A stretch of DNA of 38,863 bases from Candolleomyces eurysporus (lineage: Eukaryota > Basidiomycota > Agaricomycetes > Agaricales > Psathyrellaceae): the NCBI GenBank assembly GCA_027579435.1, contig JANBPK010001106.1, positions 1-38,863 of the forward strand. Direction: 5' to 3'. The translations under genes were made by a program, and so were the position numbers. Position 1 is the first letter of the stretch, and the number at the start of each line of letters is the position of its first letter. The notes under the pieces were generated by a model that ran no database searches, was not told where the DNA came from, and worked only from the letters and a program-made list of their open reading frames with translations. Shown in pieces: positions 10,236-19,000 of this stretch.

Positions 10236-11800
10236 ACCAACTGACAGGTTCTTGGGTGGTTTTCAATCCTTTTCACCAAGAATGGAGCTAATATTGAGGT
10301 TGAAATCAACCAAAGACGGTGTTCCAATGGAGGAGAATCACTCTAGAATGGGTTTACAACAATGAAGAGTAGATTTTGAAGCATATCCATTGGTCTTGAA
10401 AAGTGCATAGAAAAGTTGAGGTCCACCCTCAAGATGAATGAGATTTGCAACATCAAGATTGTAATCGGTCCATTCAGCACACTGCTTTACATTTCTGTTT
10501 GCTGTAGCGACTAATTTCTTAAGTGTTGTTGCAATTGCGTCCCCTTGCTGAAGTGACCAATAAAGAATTCAAGATGCTAATCTAATGTTATTTTGTGCTA
10601 TGTTCAGAACAAGCTTTGTATAGCTGTTTAGACAAACAGTTGCTGTGCATAATTGTCACTTGTAATTGAGGTTCTAAAGCTAGATTATCAGACTTGCAAC
10701 CAAAGATCTTTTGGAATGATAGAGCATACCTCAAGCTTCAATTTGTTTGTGTTGTCTACCAACTTATGTATTAGCATCTTGGTCTGCCTTGGTGTCTGGT
10801 AGAACCAAGATAGGTTTTTTGGTAGCTCTTCCAAACTTGCTCGGAGCATAACCTCACATAATCTTGGGTTATTTGCAAGACCTCAACATTTGTGATAGAT
10901 TTGTGCACTTCTCTCTGTGCTGGTAATGGGAACTATTCAACATTTGTGTGACTAAAGTTGGATTGAGGTTTTGTTTATGATTGTATAAAAGGTCCATGAA
11001 AGCTTCACATTTGGGTTGGCATGTAGATAGTAGCAGTAATTCTCCCAAATCAGATTCTCTGGCTAAGAAATCAATTGGCCCTGGCATGTGTTGTCTAAAG
11101 TCTCTGACTCAGGAATGGTTTCTAAAGCATCTTTGTTGTATTCATTCCCATCAGAATCATTGAAATTATCAGGTGTCTCCAAGAGAGTGAGCGAGTTTGA
11201 AAGATCATCACATACAGGACTCAAAAGATCACTACTCCAATTTGGAGAATCAAAAACATCAGAATTAAGTAGTGGGTTTATGATCCTGAATGCTTGGTTA
11301 GTGTTCTTTATTTTGAATGGGGTGGATTATGAAGTGATCAAATTCAGCATCTGAGACTACAGAATCAATGCTGTATGAACAAGAATAGGGAAATGATCGC
11401 TTCTGAACAGAAAGTAGCTCACCAAAGCAGAAAAAGCTGCCTTGAACAAAAAGATGCTCTTGAGATGCTGCAGCAGCCTTAAAAATGTCACTCTGTGCTG
11501 CTGCTTGCGTTGTAAGGCTTTTTTTTACAGGTGCTATTGCCTCAATGCTTTTCAAAGTTTGCCTCTGACAAACAGCCTTTTAACCATCCAAGAATATATT
11601 CTTTGTTGGGTGAGTTGAGAGGAGTGTGAACACCAAAGGAGATGCAAACACCAGTCTCTGGGATTTGGTATTTGATAGGCTTGACTTCAAGCAGCACAAG
11701 ATTGAGGTGAGAGAGTGGGTCAGACATAACAGAAGAAAGGTTGTGGAAACAGAGGTTTGCATTTGTTTAAATGTCCCTTTCAACCTCCTACTCACCCTTT
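10236..11800 (-). pseudogene. Probable N-terminal part of the same P-like relic
   Basis: Minus-strand openings at 11795-11542, 11555-11298 and 11087-10869 lie directly upstream of the MIDDVALEE block and in the same orientation, so they are probably the degraded N-terminal half. The clearest piece, 11087-10869, reads LLSTCQPKCEAFMDLLYNHK...MLNSSHYQHREKC and is helical and charged in character. I see no THAP zinc finger. The stretch between 10236 and 10868 has no convincing frame. The assignment rests on position and strand more than on motifs. Confidence 0.35.
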
Positions 11801-12144
11801 GAGCCCAATTGCGAGCCTTGGAACAAGAGGTGCCACCTGTGTCTGCACAGAGATTTATTATATTTTCTTGTTAACCAGGCGTGCTTCAACTGGTGTAGCT
11901 AATAGCTACATTGTTTAGGATAATATAAGGTAGTTATAGCATCTCACCAATTGCAATAACAACACTATCCAGGAAGGCGTTGAGTGTATTTACAGTTTCA
12001 GTCATAATCACCTCCATCAACCGCATCACTAGAGTGGGTGATGGGATGAGTTTGGAAGCAGGACCCAGAACACCACTCACTTAGAAGTTTTGACAACAAG
12101 TGTTACAGCCTGCATGCCTGGCATCCCCTTGATCACAGTTAATC
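11801..12144. other. No recognisable feature
   Basis: AT-rich sequence without an open frame, terminal repeat or RNA-gene signature that I can support. It separates the P-like relic from repeat A copy 2. Confidence 0.4.
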
Positions 12145-12293
12145 ATCACTCCTTTCTCCTCCTATCCCTTACATTGATGACCTCACACTTGTATTTGTAA
12201 CCAAGAGGGTGCTTGGAAAGTCATTTCTACTGACAACTTATGTCTGCCTTTGTTACTTAAAGTGGCATTGATCATTTTTTCTTCTTCACCTGC
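12145..12293 (+). repeat. Dispersed repeat A, copy 2 (no hAT insertion)
   Basis: It aligns with 985-1110 joined to 1881-1925. Around the insertion point this copy reads TTGTTACTTAAAGTGGCATTGATCA, where the occupied copy reads ...TTTGCTCAAAGC, the element, then AACATCGGTCATT. It therefore has one copy of the target and no element, and is the unoccupied paralogous site for the hAT-type MITE. Its right end is cut by the start of repeat B at about 12294. Confidence 0.55.
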
Positions 12294-13022
12294 TGATACA
12301 CCACCTGCATAGATACCCTTTAAAATTCACAAATCTGTTCATAAATTTTGCAAACTGATGTAGATAATTAAAGAGATCTCCTTAAAGGAAGGGAAACATA
12401 AGAGTTGGAGTTATCCTTGACTGTCAACTAATCAGATGCCTTAAAGAACAAAAGAATGTTGAGTAAGACAGTTCTGTGATGACACTTTAAGTTCACAAAG
12501 GTCTTGCAAACGTATCCAAAATGCAGTAATACTATTCAAAGTCTAACTAGCATGCCTGACCTGGTGAGGTACAGTGCTAAAGGGAGTTGTGCACATTACA
12601 AAGGAATTCACCCTGACACTTGCTAAGCAGAAGCCTTCATGAAGCAGCTGGTGGCTTCAAGAATTAATTCACTAAGTCAATAAACATTGATGTAACCTGA
12701 ATTGGAAGGAACAGAAGCGGTGATTGATTTCAAACAGCTAAACCAAAGTTCAGGAATCTGTACAGAAAACTGGAAAGCACAACTAAAGCTTATGTGGTTA
12801 TTAACCCAAAGCTCAGTCAGCCTGTCCATAGCCAAGAGAAAGAAAGAGTCAGCAGAGTAGTGAAGAAGTATGGCTTGGTGGAGCCAAAGACTCAAAACTT
12901 GGATCAGTTTGTCAGATTGGGCTTGCAAACAGAAGGGCGTGCTCTTCGGAAGCAATCCTCAATGAATATCCATGTGGACTCAACAACAGCCATGTCCAGA
13001 ATGGGTTCACAAAGAGCCTGCC
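12294..13022 (+). repeat. Dispersed repeat B, copy 1 (possible LTR), decayed
   Basis: It matches 31600-32330 over its whole length, about 730 bp. Both copies begin TGAT(A/G)C(A/G)CCA and end close to a GCCTGCCA/GCACCTGG motif. The last ~230 bp are the best conserved, with long identical runs such as GAAAGAAAGAGTCAGCAGAG and AACAGAAGGGCGTGCTCT. Most differences are transitions, with this copy richer in A and T. A short frame (12794-13063, VINPKLSQP...) is open in both copies, though conservation at the DNA level alone could explain that. A TG start and dispersed placement would fit a solo LTR, but I cannot show a target duplication. Confidence 0.6.
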
Positions 13023-13247
13023 ATGTTGTTGATAACGATGTACCTTGGCATATTTTGCTGTGATCCACACGTGGTCATAGCAGTTTCCCCAGACTGGGCA
13101 CTTGCCTGATGTAACATTACAGTTGTCTTGCCTACACGCAAGACATCTGTAGGAATGGGGGCATGGATTGCCTCTGGGGGTTGGTGGAACTGGTGGCTTC
13201 ACTTTTGCATTGCCCTTGCAGAGCCTGAACATCCAGCAGTGCTCGTG
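13023..13247 (-). other. Unassigned Cys-rich fragment
   Basis: On the minus strand a short frame (within 13232-13030) reads RLCKGNAKVKPPVPPTPRG, then PCPHSYRCLACRQDNC and SGKCPVWGNCYDHVW. The clustered Cys and His residues look like a zinc-binding tail, possibly of a retroelement gag or a recombinase-associated protein. It is short, has no clear start, and lies between repeat B and an LTR stub, so it is probably a fragment. I do not assign a function. Confidence 0.3.
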
Positions 13248-13289
13248 GTCAAACCATGAAGGAGTGCAGTCACAAAGTCACTTCCTTCT
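13248..13289 (-). repeat. LTR stub of the copia family
   Basis: The last ~42 bp of the copia LTR (plus-strand reading AAACCATG.AGGAGTGCAG, then TCACAAAGTCACTTCC and TTCTAACA) is present here with one or two differences from 15971-16012 and 21217-21258. It ends exactly at the LTR terminus TAACA, followed directly by LINE ORF1 sequence. The rest of the LTR is missing. It is a third LTR end in the window, left by a deletion or by recombination. Confidence 0.8.
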
Positions 13290-14300
13290 AACAGGAAGAT
13301 GGACAGGGTTGAGGCCCGTCCCCTCCCTGCCTCACCTATCATCCTGTTCCAGCGAGCGGGCTTGCCGCCCAGGCCTCCTAGGAGTGCGCTGAGGCCAACA
13401 CCCAGACATATTGAAACAAGAGGCAGAAAGAAACCTGCCCTTGCGCCGGTTCAAGCTACTACCTACACAGCCACAGCAAGCCGGGTGACGAGTGTGCCGC
13501 AGGCTAAGGCAGTCAATCTGGTCCAGTTGGCCAGGGCGACTGCCTTAGCATCCCCTCAGGCAATCATCAGGATCCACAAGGAATGAAATGAAAGTGCCAA
13601 TCACAAGAAGGGCAAGTCCTCATTCACATCACATGGGCTGTCATGCAGGCAGGTCCTTGTGCAGTTCGGCGGACTGCATAACTGTCCCAGTGTGTGCTTT
13701 GATGTAGTCCAGCGAGAGGTCAACAGAGCCCTCGTTCAGTGCAACTCAACTCTGCATGTGGAGTCAGTTGACAATGCCTATGGGGGGTGGACCCTCAAGA
13801 CAAATGGCGTGGCCAACCCAGAGGAAACAGCTTTCATCTGAGGGGCTGTTTAAAGGCATTTCCTGACCTTAATCCATGGGTTGGCCTCCCTCAGTCCATG
13901 AGCTACCTCAAGATTAGGGGGGTGCCACTTTACAGTGACAGTGCAGGCACCGTCCTCACTACACTGACTGATATTGTATGTGTGGCGGACAGATTGCTGT
14001 ACAAGCGGTGGTGGATGCTCACTAGCGCCCCACAAATCATCCCGGAGTCAAAGGCTAATAGCTTGACAACGGTATACTTCAACATCTGGGACTCAGTCGC
14101 AGAAACCAACAGGAATGCACTCATCAACAAGCAGATTCTCATCTTCAACCAGCCGTGCACTATATCAGCTGCAGCTGCAAACCCGGGCGTCCCACTCTGC
14201 AACAATTGCTGGGTGTGGGGCCACACCACAGAAATGTGCAGGAGCAAGACACTCTGTAAAGTGTGTGGCGGTCTGCACAAAGAGTTGGGCCTTATCTATT
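13290..14300 (+). pseudogene. LINE (Tad-like non-LTR retrotransposon) ORF1 fragment, gag-like with zinc knuckle
   Basis: Plus-strand frames at 13299-13586, 13659-13841 and 13787-14300 together encode an ORF1-type nucleic-acid-binding protein. The first part is Pro/Arg-rich and ends VNLVQLARATALASP. The middle holds SVCFDVVQREVNRALVQCNS and YLKIRGVPLYSDS, as in the folded domain of fungal LINE ORF1 proteins. The end has a CCHC zinc knuckle (CNNCWVWGHTTEMC, spacing 2-4-4) and the start of a second one (CKVCGGLH). The second knuckle is cut at about 14300 by the poly(T) junction. At least two frameshifts separate the pieces. GC and CpG content are high, as in the nearby young elements. Confidence 0.7.
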
Positions 14301-14543
14301 GTATCATATCTCATTTTTTTTTTTTTTTGAAATCCTATTTATATTCCGGGGCGCAAAGGCAGGCCGGTCGCTATCTACGAGTACAAGTAGATGGCATTGG
14401 GAACACGGTGGCAGACATGACGCAGTCGGATAGCGAAATGTGAGCTCTGCCCTTGGCCAGAGCTCGGGTATGCACTCGCCAGGCCCGTAGGCTCGTGCAG
14501 ATGCAGTGTAAGTCCGGGCACCCAAAGGCCCCAGCCCACCGAG
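14301..14543 (-). mobile_element. Candidate retroposed fragment ending in a minus-strand poly(A)
   Basis: Fifteen T residues (14314-14328) follow CATATCTCA. On the minus strand this reads as ...CGCCCCGGAATATAAATAGGATTTC followed by A15, which looks like the 3' tail of a LINE- or SINE-type transcript inserted against the direction of the LINE. It sits exactly where ORF1 breaks off. The 5' limit is unclear: from about 14440 a plus-strand frame already runs towards the RNase H region. I could not find a matching target duplication, so simple poly(T) expansion at a deletion junction is possible. Confidence 0.4.
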
Positions 14544-15581
14544 GTGTTCTCCCCAACCGCGGAGGAGAACACCCCTGGTGAACGACTACTGGACAGGCAC
14601 CAAGGGAGAGTGCTGTTCGATGAGTTCGACCCCAAGGGGGAGGACGCGCTACCTAAGCGACGCTCCTTCCTTGATACTCTGCAGAGACAGGCTGCACAGC
14701 AACGAGGCACAGTGTGCTGCGGGACAGACTGTTCAGTCCNGAANCGCNNNGCGCATCAGGCNACAGCNTCGTTCGTGATCGAACGGGCCGGACATGACCC
14801 TACCACCTCTACTTGGGCGGCAGGAAAGATCACCTCTGCATGTGCAAAGCTCTTCACGATAAGGGCGGCCGTTGTTAGGGCTACAACCCTGGACGGTTGC
14901 GACCACATCATTGTATTCACCGACTCCATGTCCTCAGCGAGGAGGTCGGTAGACCCATCTGTCCATTCGGGGCAGGCACATTCCTTAGCAGTGTGCAAGG
15001 CGCTTGATCAGTGGCTCTCACTAGGTGAGGACCGCTACATCGAATTTATTGGCACGCCCTTGAAACTCAAGTGGGGCGTCCAGTACAAGGCCCATAAAGC
15101 TCCTTGCAGCCTCCTGCCCATTCCAGTGGGCTGGAGGCCAGCTACAACCCTGGATAGTGTGCGTAAAAGCATAACCCAGTCAGCACTTGACTCTTGGGCG
15201 ACGATGTTCCAAGACGAGAGGTACCGTGGCTCCCAATTCCTTGTGATGTGTGAGTTGAAGGGGACGGACATAGCGCCCACATACGCCAACGGCAGATCAT
15301 GGCTGAAATCAGTGGGAGAGGATACGCTGTTGTGCACGCGGATGTGCAGAGCGATCCTCAACCATGCACCCATCGGCNAATACTATNGTCGGTTCAACAT
15401 CCAGGAGGACCACGCGTGCACGTGCGGTGCCNAAAGGCAATCGCGCGATCACATATTCACCAGGTACCCAAACATGGTCACCAGGCGACATTCGCCCNAG
15501 CTCCTGAACGAGCTCATCAGCTTCNTGCAGCANAACCCANNNGCNTTCGGGTTNCGNTCTGCCCCTCAGGGCATCAGGTGA
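14544..15581 (+). pseudogene. LINE ORF2 C-terminus: RNase H domain and C-terminal zinc motif (copy 1)
   Basis: A frame of 345 codons, with Ns, encodes the end of a LINE ORF2. The leader (GERLLDRHQGRVLFDEF) precedes an RNase H domain with GTDCSV (first Asp), ACAKLFTIRAAVVRA and HIIVFTDSMSS (third acidic residue). The block that normally carries the catalytic Glu (AELFAIR-like) here reads AKLF, so the enzyme is probably inactive. A C-terminal CTCGA..QSRDHIF motif follows, but the last Cys seen in copy 2 (RCPDM) is Tyr here (RYPNM). Endonuclease and reverse transcriptase domains are absent: only about 450 bp separate the ORF1 knuckle from RNase H. The frame ends at a TGA after PQGIR, as in copy 2. 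Confidence 0.8.
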
Positions 15582-15800
15582 AAGTCGGGGCCAGGCCTGT
15601 GACCTGCACCCTCTGGTTTTAGCTGCGTCGATACCGAAGGGAGGGGAAGTTGGGGTGGGGCCGTAAGGCTTAGGCCGAGAAGGACCGCCCAGACTCTGCC
15701 CTGTCATGACCCGATCGGAGGGAGGACGTGGCGGACGAGCGGGGTGTGAGAGCGTGTATCTTGCCGTTAGTTTCTGTAACAGCATCACGTACCATCTTCT
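15582..15800 (+). other. LINE 3' untranslated region, copy 1
   Basis: This GC-rich tail aligns with 21734-21890 (GTGAAAGTC, TGGTTTTAGCTG.GTCGATACC, GAGGGGA.GTTGGGGTGGGG, CCGTAAGGCTTAGGCC, GACCCGAT.GGAG). The two copies part after GAGGACGTGG. There is no obvious poly(A) tail before the copia LTR begins at 15801. Confidence 0.65.
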
Positions 15801-16012
15801 TGTTAAAAGTGATAACTGAAGGCANGGGGACTGGAGTCCTCAAGTCAGAGTACTGAACTAAGGGACTCCAGGATCGGAATCTACAGTTTAAATAAGCTCT
15901 ACACAGTCATGTGATGAGATAATGATTAGATAGCAAATGAGATATGATAAAACCAGATAAAAGCGAATCAAACCATGTAGGAGTGCAGTCACAAAGTCAC
16001 TTCCTTCTAACA
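15801..16012 (-). repeat. 3' LTR of the copia element, 212 bp
   Basis: On the plus strand it runs from TGTTAAAAGTGATAACT to CTTCCTTCTAACA. The terminal TGTTA...TAACA is inverted, as is usual for LTRs. Compared with the 5' LTR it lacks a block of about 58 bp that includes one copy of a 30-bp direct repeat. Other differences are a handful of substitutions, mostly transitions. Confidence 0.9.
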
Positions 16013-16022
16013 CACTCCCCTG
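16013..16022 (-). promoter_or_regulatory. Polypurine tract of the copia element
   Basis: On the minus strand the sequence directly before the 3' LTR reads AGGGGAGTG, then TGTTAGAAGG. A purine-rich run at this exact position is where plus-strand DNA synthesis is primed in LTR elements. It lies about 15 bases after the gag-pol stop codon. Confidence 0.75.
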
Positions 16023-16036
16023 ACTGTGACAATCTC

Positions 16037-19000
16037 CTAGTCCAACACAAGTCCCATCCTCTGTCTCGCAAGTCGGATTTGAGGGAGTGCTAAGGCCTTG
16101 GTGAGCGCGTCTGCTGGTTGCTCGGTGCCGGGGATGTGAAGCGGAGCAATGGTGCCTTCTTCTACAACATCTCGGAGCCAGAAGAACCGCAAATCGAGAT
16201 GTTTCATTCGTCCAAAGTGCTCTGGGTTCTTGCTGACACTGATAGCGGACTGGTTGTCGATATGGAGAGGTGAAGCGCCATGCTGGGAGAAGCCAAACTC
16301 GTGTAAGATGTTGCGCATCCACAGGATCTCCTTTGCGGCCTCGGTTGCAACCATGTACTCAGCCTCAGTGCTGGAAAGCGCGACGATCGGCTGCAGCTTG
16401 CTTGACCACCCAATAGCTCCTCCGCCCATCACAGTGAGATATCCACCTGTAGAACGTCCGGAGTCCAGGCAGTCGCCATGGGAAGCATCACAATAAGTGT
16501 CAAAGACGACGGAAGTGTCTTTTCCACTGTAGGTGAGCTTGTAGTCCATGGAGCCCTTCAGATAGCGAAACAGATGCTTGACTGCGGCCCAATGGCGAGG
16601 TCCTGGGTTGGAGCTGAAGCGGCCGAGGTAGCCAACAGCGTAGGAGATGTCCGGGCGCGTCATGGTGGAGAGGTAGTTGAGGGAACCGACTGCGCTGAGG
16701 TAGGGGACAGTGCGCATGTAGTCAATCTCCTCCTGTGTCTGAGGATGCATGGTCTTGGAGAGCTTCGTTCCAGGAGCTAGAGGTGTTCCGACTGGGTTGC
16801 ACTCAGCCATGGAGTAGCGCTCAAGCATGTCGATGATGTACTGGCGCTGGGAGAGGGAAATGGAGCGATTGGCACGGTCGCGGACGACTTCAACACCGAG
16901 GAGGAACTTGGTTTCACCCAAGTCTCGCAGCTTGAAGTGTTTGGAGAGGTCCAGGACGGTCTGATCGAGTAGGGCAGTGTTCTTGGAGGCAAGGGTGATG
17001 TCGTCAATGTAGACAGGCATGATGATGCGTACCTCGCCCTTCGCATAGATGTAGACCGACCGATCCGACTGCAAACGTGTGAAACCGAGCTCGAGAAGCA
17101 CAGAGTGAAGCTTCTTATTCCATTGCCTGGCTGCTTGCTTGAGTCCGTAGAGCGATTTCTTGAGTCGGCACACTACGTTGGGACCGCCTTCATGGAATCC
17201 CTCGGGCTGACGCATGTAGATGACTTCCTCCAAGTCCCCATTCGTGAAAGCAGCGGAAATATCCACAGAGCGAAGCTCCATGTCCTCAATGCCTGCAGCA
17301 GCAAGAGTAGTGCGCAGAGTTGCAGCACGGAATGTGGGGGAATAGGTGTCGTCATAGTCAATGCCAGGACGCTGTGAGCAACCCTTCGCAACAACTCTAC
17401 CCTTGTAACGCTCAACATCACCCGTGGACGTCCGTTTGGTCTTGAAGACCCAACCAGATGGAATAGCCTTCTCCCCGGGAGGCAACTCAACAAGCTCCCA
17501 AGTCCCATTGGCAATGAGTGTGAGGATCTCGTCTGCAGCTGCTGCTTCCCAATGCTGCGCTTGAGGTGAAGCCATAGCCTGCTTGAATGTCCTTGGATCA
17601 CCACCGACTTGAGCTGCGTGGACTTCTGCATAACCACCAAGGTCGTTGTCGCTGTCATCACTGTCTGCGACTGCGGGAGATGGTTCTCTTGGCTCCCAGT
17701 TGTCGACAGGAGGTGGGACCAGTTGGGGAGCAGGCGCAGGCTCTGGCAGTACGACTGGAGCAGCAGGAGGGGGCGAAGCAGGAATGGGATCTGGCGTAAG
17801 AGATGGAGCACGCTGAGGACGCTCGTATGGACGCGGAGCAGGTCTAGGTACCTTCCACCACTCCCCTGGCTTCTTCACCTCGCGCTGGGATCGCCTAAGA
17901 ATGGCTGGAGGCGCAGGGGGCACTAAAGGCGCAGGAGGCTGTGGAGCAGCTAGAGGAACAGCTGGAGGTGGAGGAGGCAAGTCCAAGAATGGAGCTGGAG
18001 CTGGCGAAGCGGCTGGAGAAGGAGGGTTTGAGCTCGCTACTGGAGGTGTTGGGAGACTGTTAAGACGTGATAGAAGCGTCTGGGAAGTGTCAGAGTCTTC
18101 CGGAGCAATGGGTAAAGAGATAGAGTTGGAGGGAGCCGGCTGTGAGGCTGGAGTCTCCAAGAGCTGGAGTTGAGCACTAGGTGTTGTTTCCTTTGTAGAG
18201 AGGCCGGGGAACACGCGCTCGTCGAACTCTGCGCACTCGGATATGATGAACTGCTGGGTGACCGGATTGTAGAAGGTCCAGGCACTGTAGTCAGGCGGGT
18301 ACCCAACAAAGATGCACTTTTGCATGTGTGACTCCAGCTTCTTGCGCTTGTCCCGCTGTACGAAGACATAGGCAGTACACCCAAACACTCTGAAGCGACT
18401 GAGGTCAGGCTTCCTGCCGAACCACGCCTCGAACGGAGTCTTGTCTGGCAGTGAGGCAGTGGGGAGGCAGTTCCAGACCTTGACCTGCGTGGCTAGACAT
18501 CTCCCCCAGAAGCGGACAGGAAGGTTGGCCTGTGCTAGCATTGCTGTGACGTCCTCCAGCATAGTCCGGTTAGCGCGCTCTGCATCACCATTCTGCTGAG
18601 GTCGATTGCGGGCTGTGTGAGTGCGTAGAATCCCCGAATCATCGCAGAAGCTGTTGAACTCCTTGGACATGTACTCCCCGCCCTTGTCGTCATGTAAAGC
18701 CTTGATCTTCCGACCCAACTGGTTCTCAGCGAGCGCTTTGAACAGCTTGTACTCCCCGCCCTTGTCGTCATGTAAAGCCTTGATCTTCCGACCCAACTGG
18801 TTCTCAGCGAGCGCTTTGAACAGCTTGAATGCGTTGAATGTGTCGCTCTTCCTCTTGAGGAGCACCACAACCCGGTAGCGTGTATGGTCGTCGATGAACA
18901 CGCACCAATAGCGGTATCCTTCCGGGGTAGAAACAGAAAGAGGGCCGCAGAGGTCGCTGTGAATGAGGTCAAGCGGCGCAGACGCGCGATGGCCAGTAGA

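Noticed and set aside
14871..15373. Minus-strand frames opposite the LINE RNase H region
   Set aside because: The plus strand carries the recognisable RNase H and zinc motifs. The minus frames are antisense shadows.
18671..18826. Possible CRISPR-like direct repeats
   Set aside because: There are only two adjacent copies without spacers, inside an integrase coding region. It is a tandem duplication.
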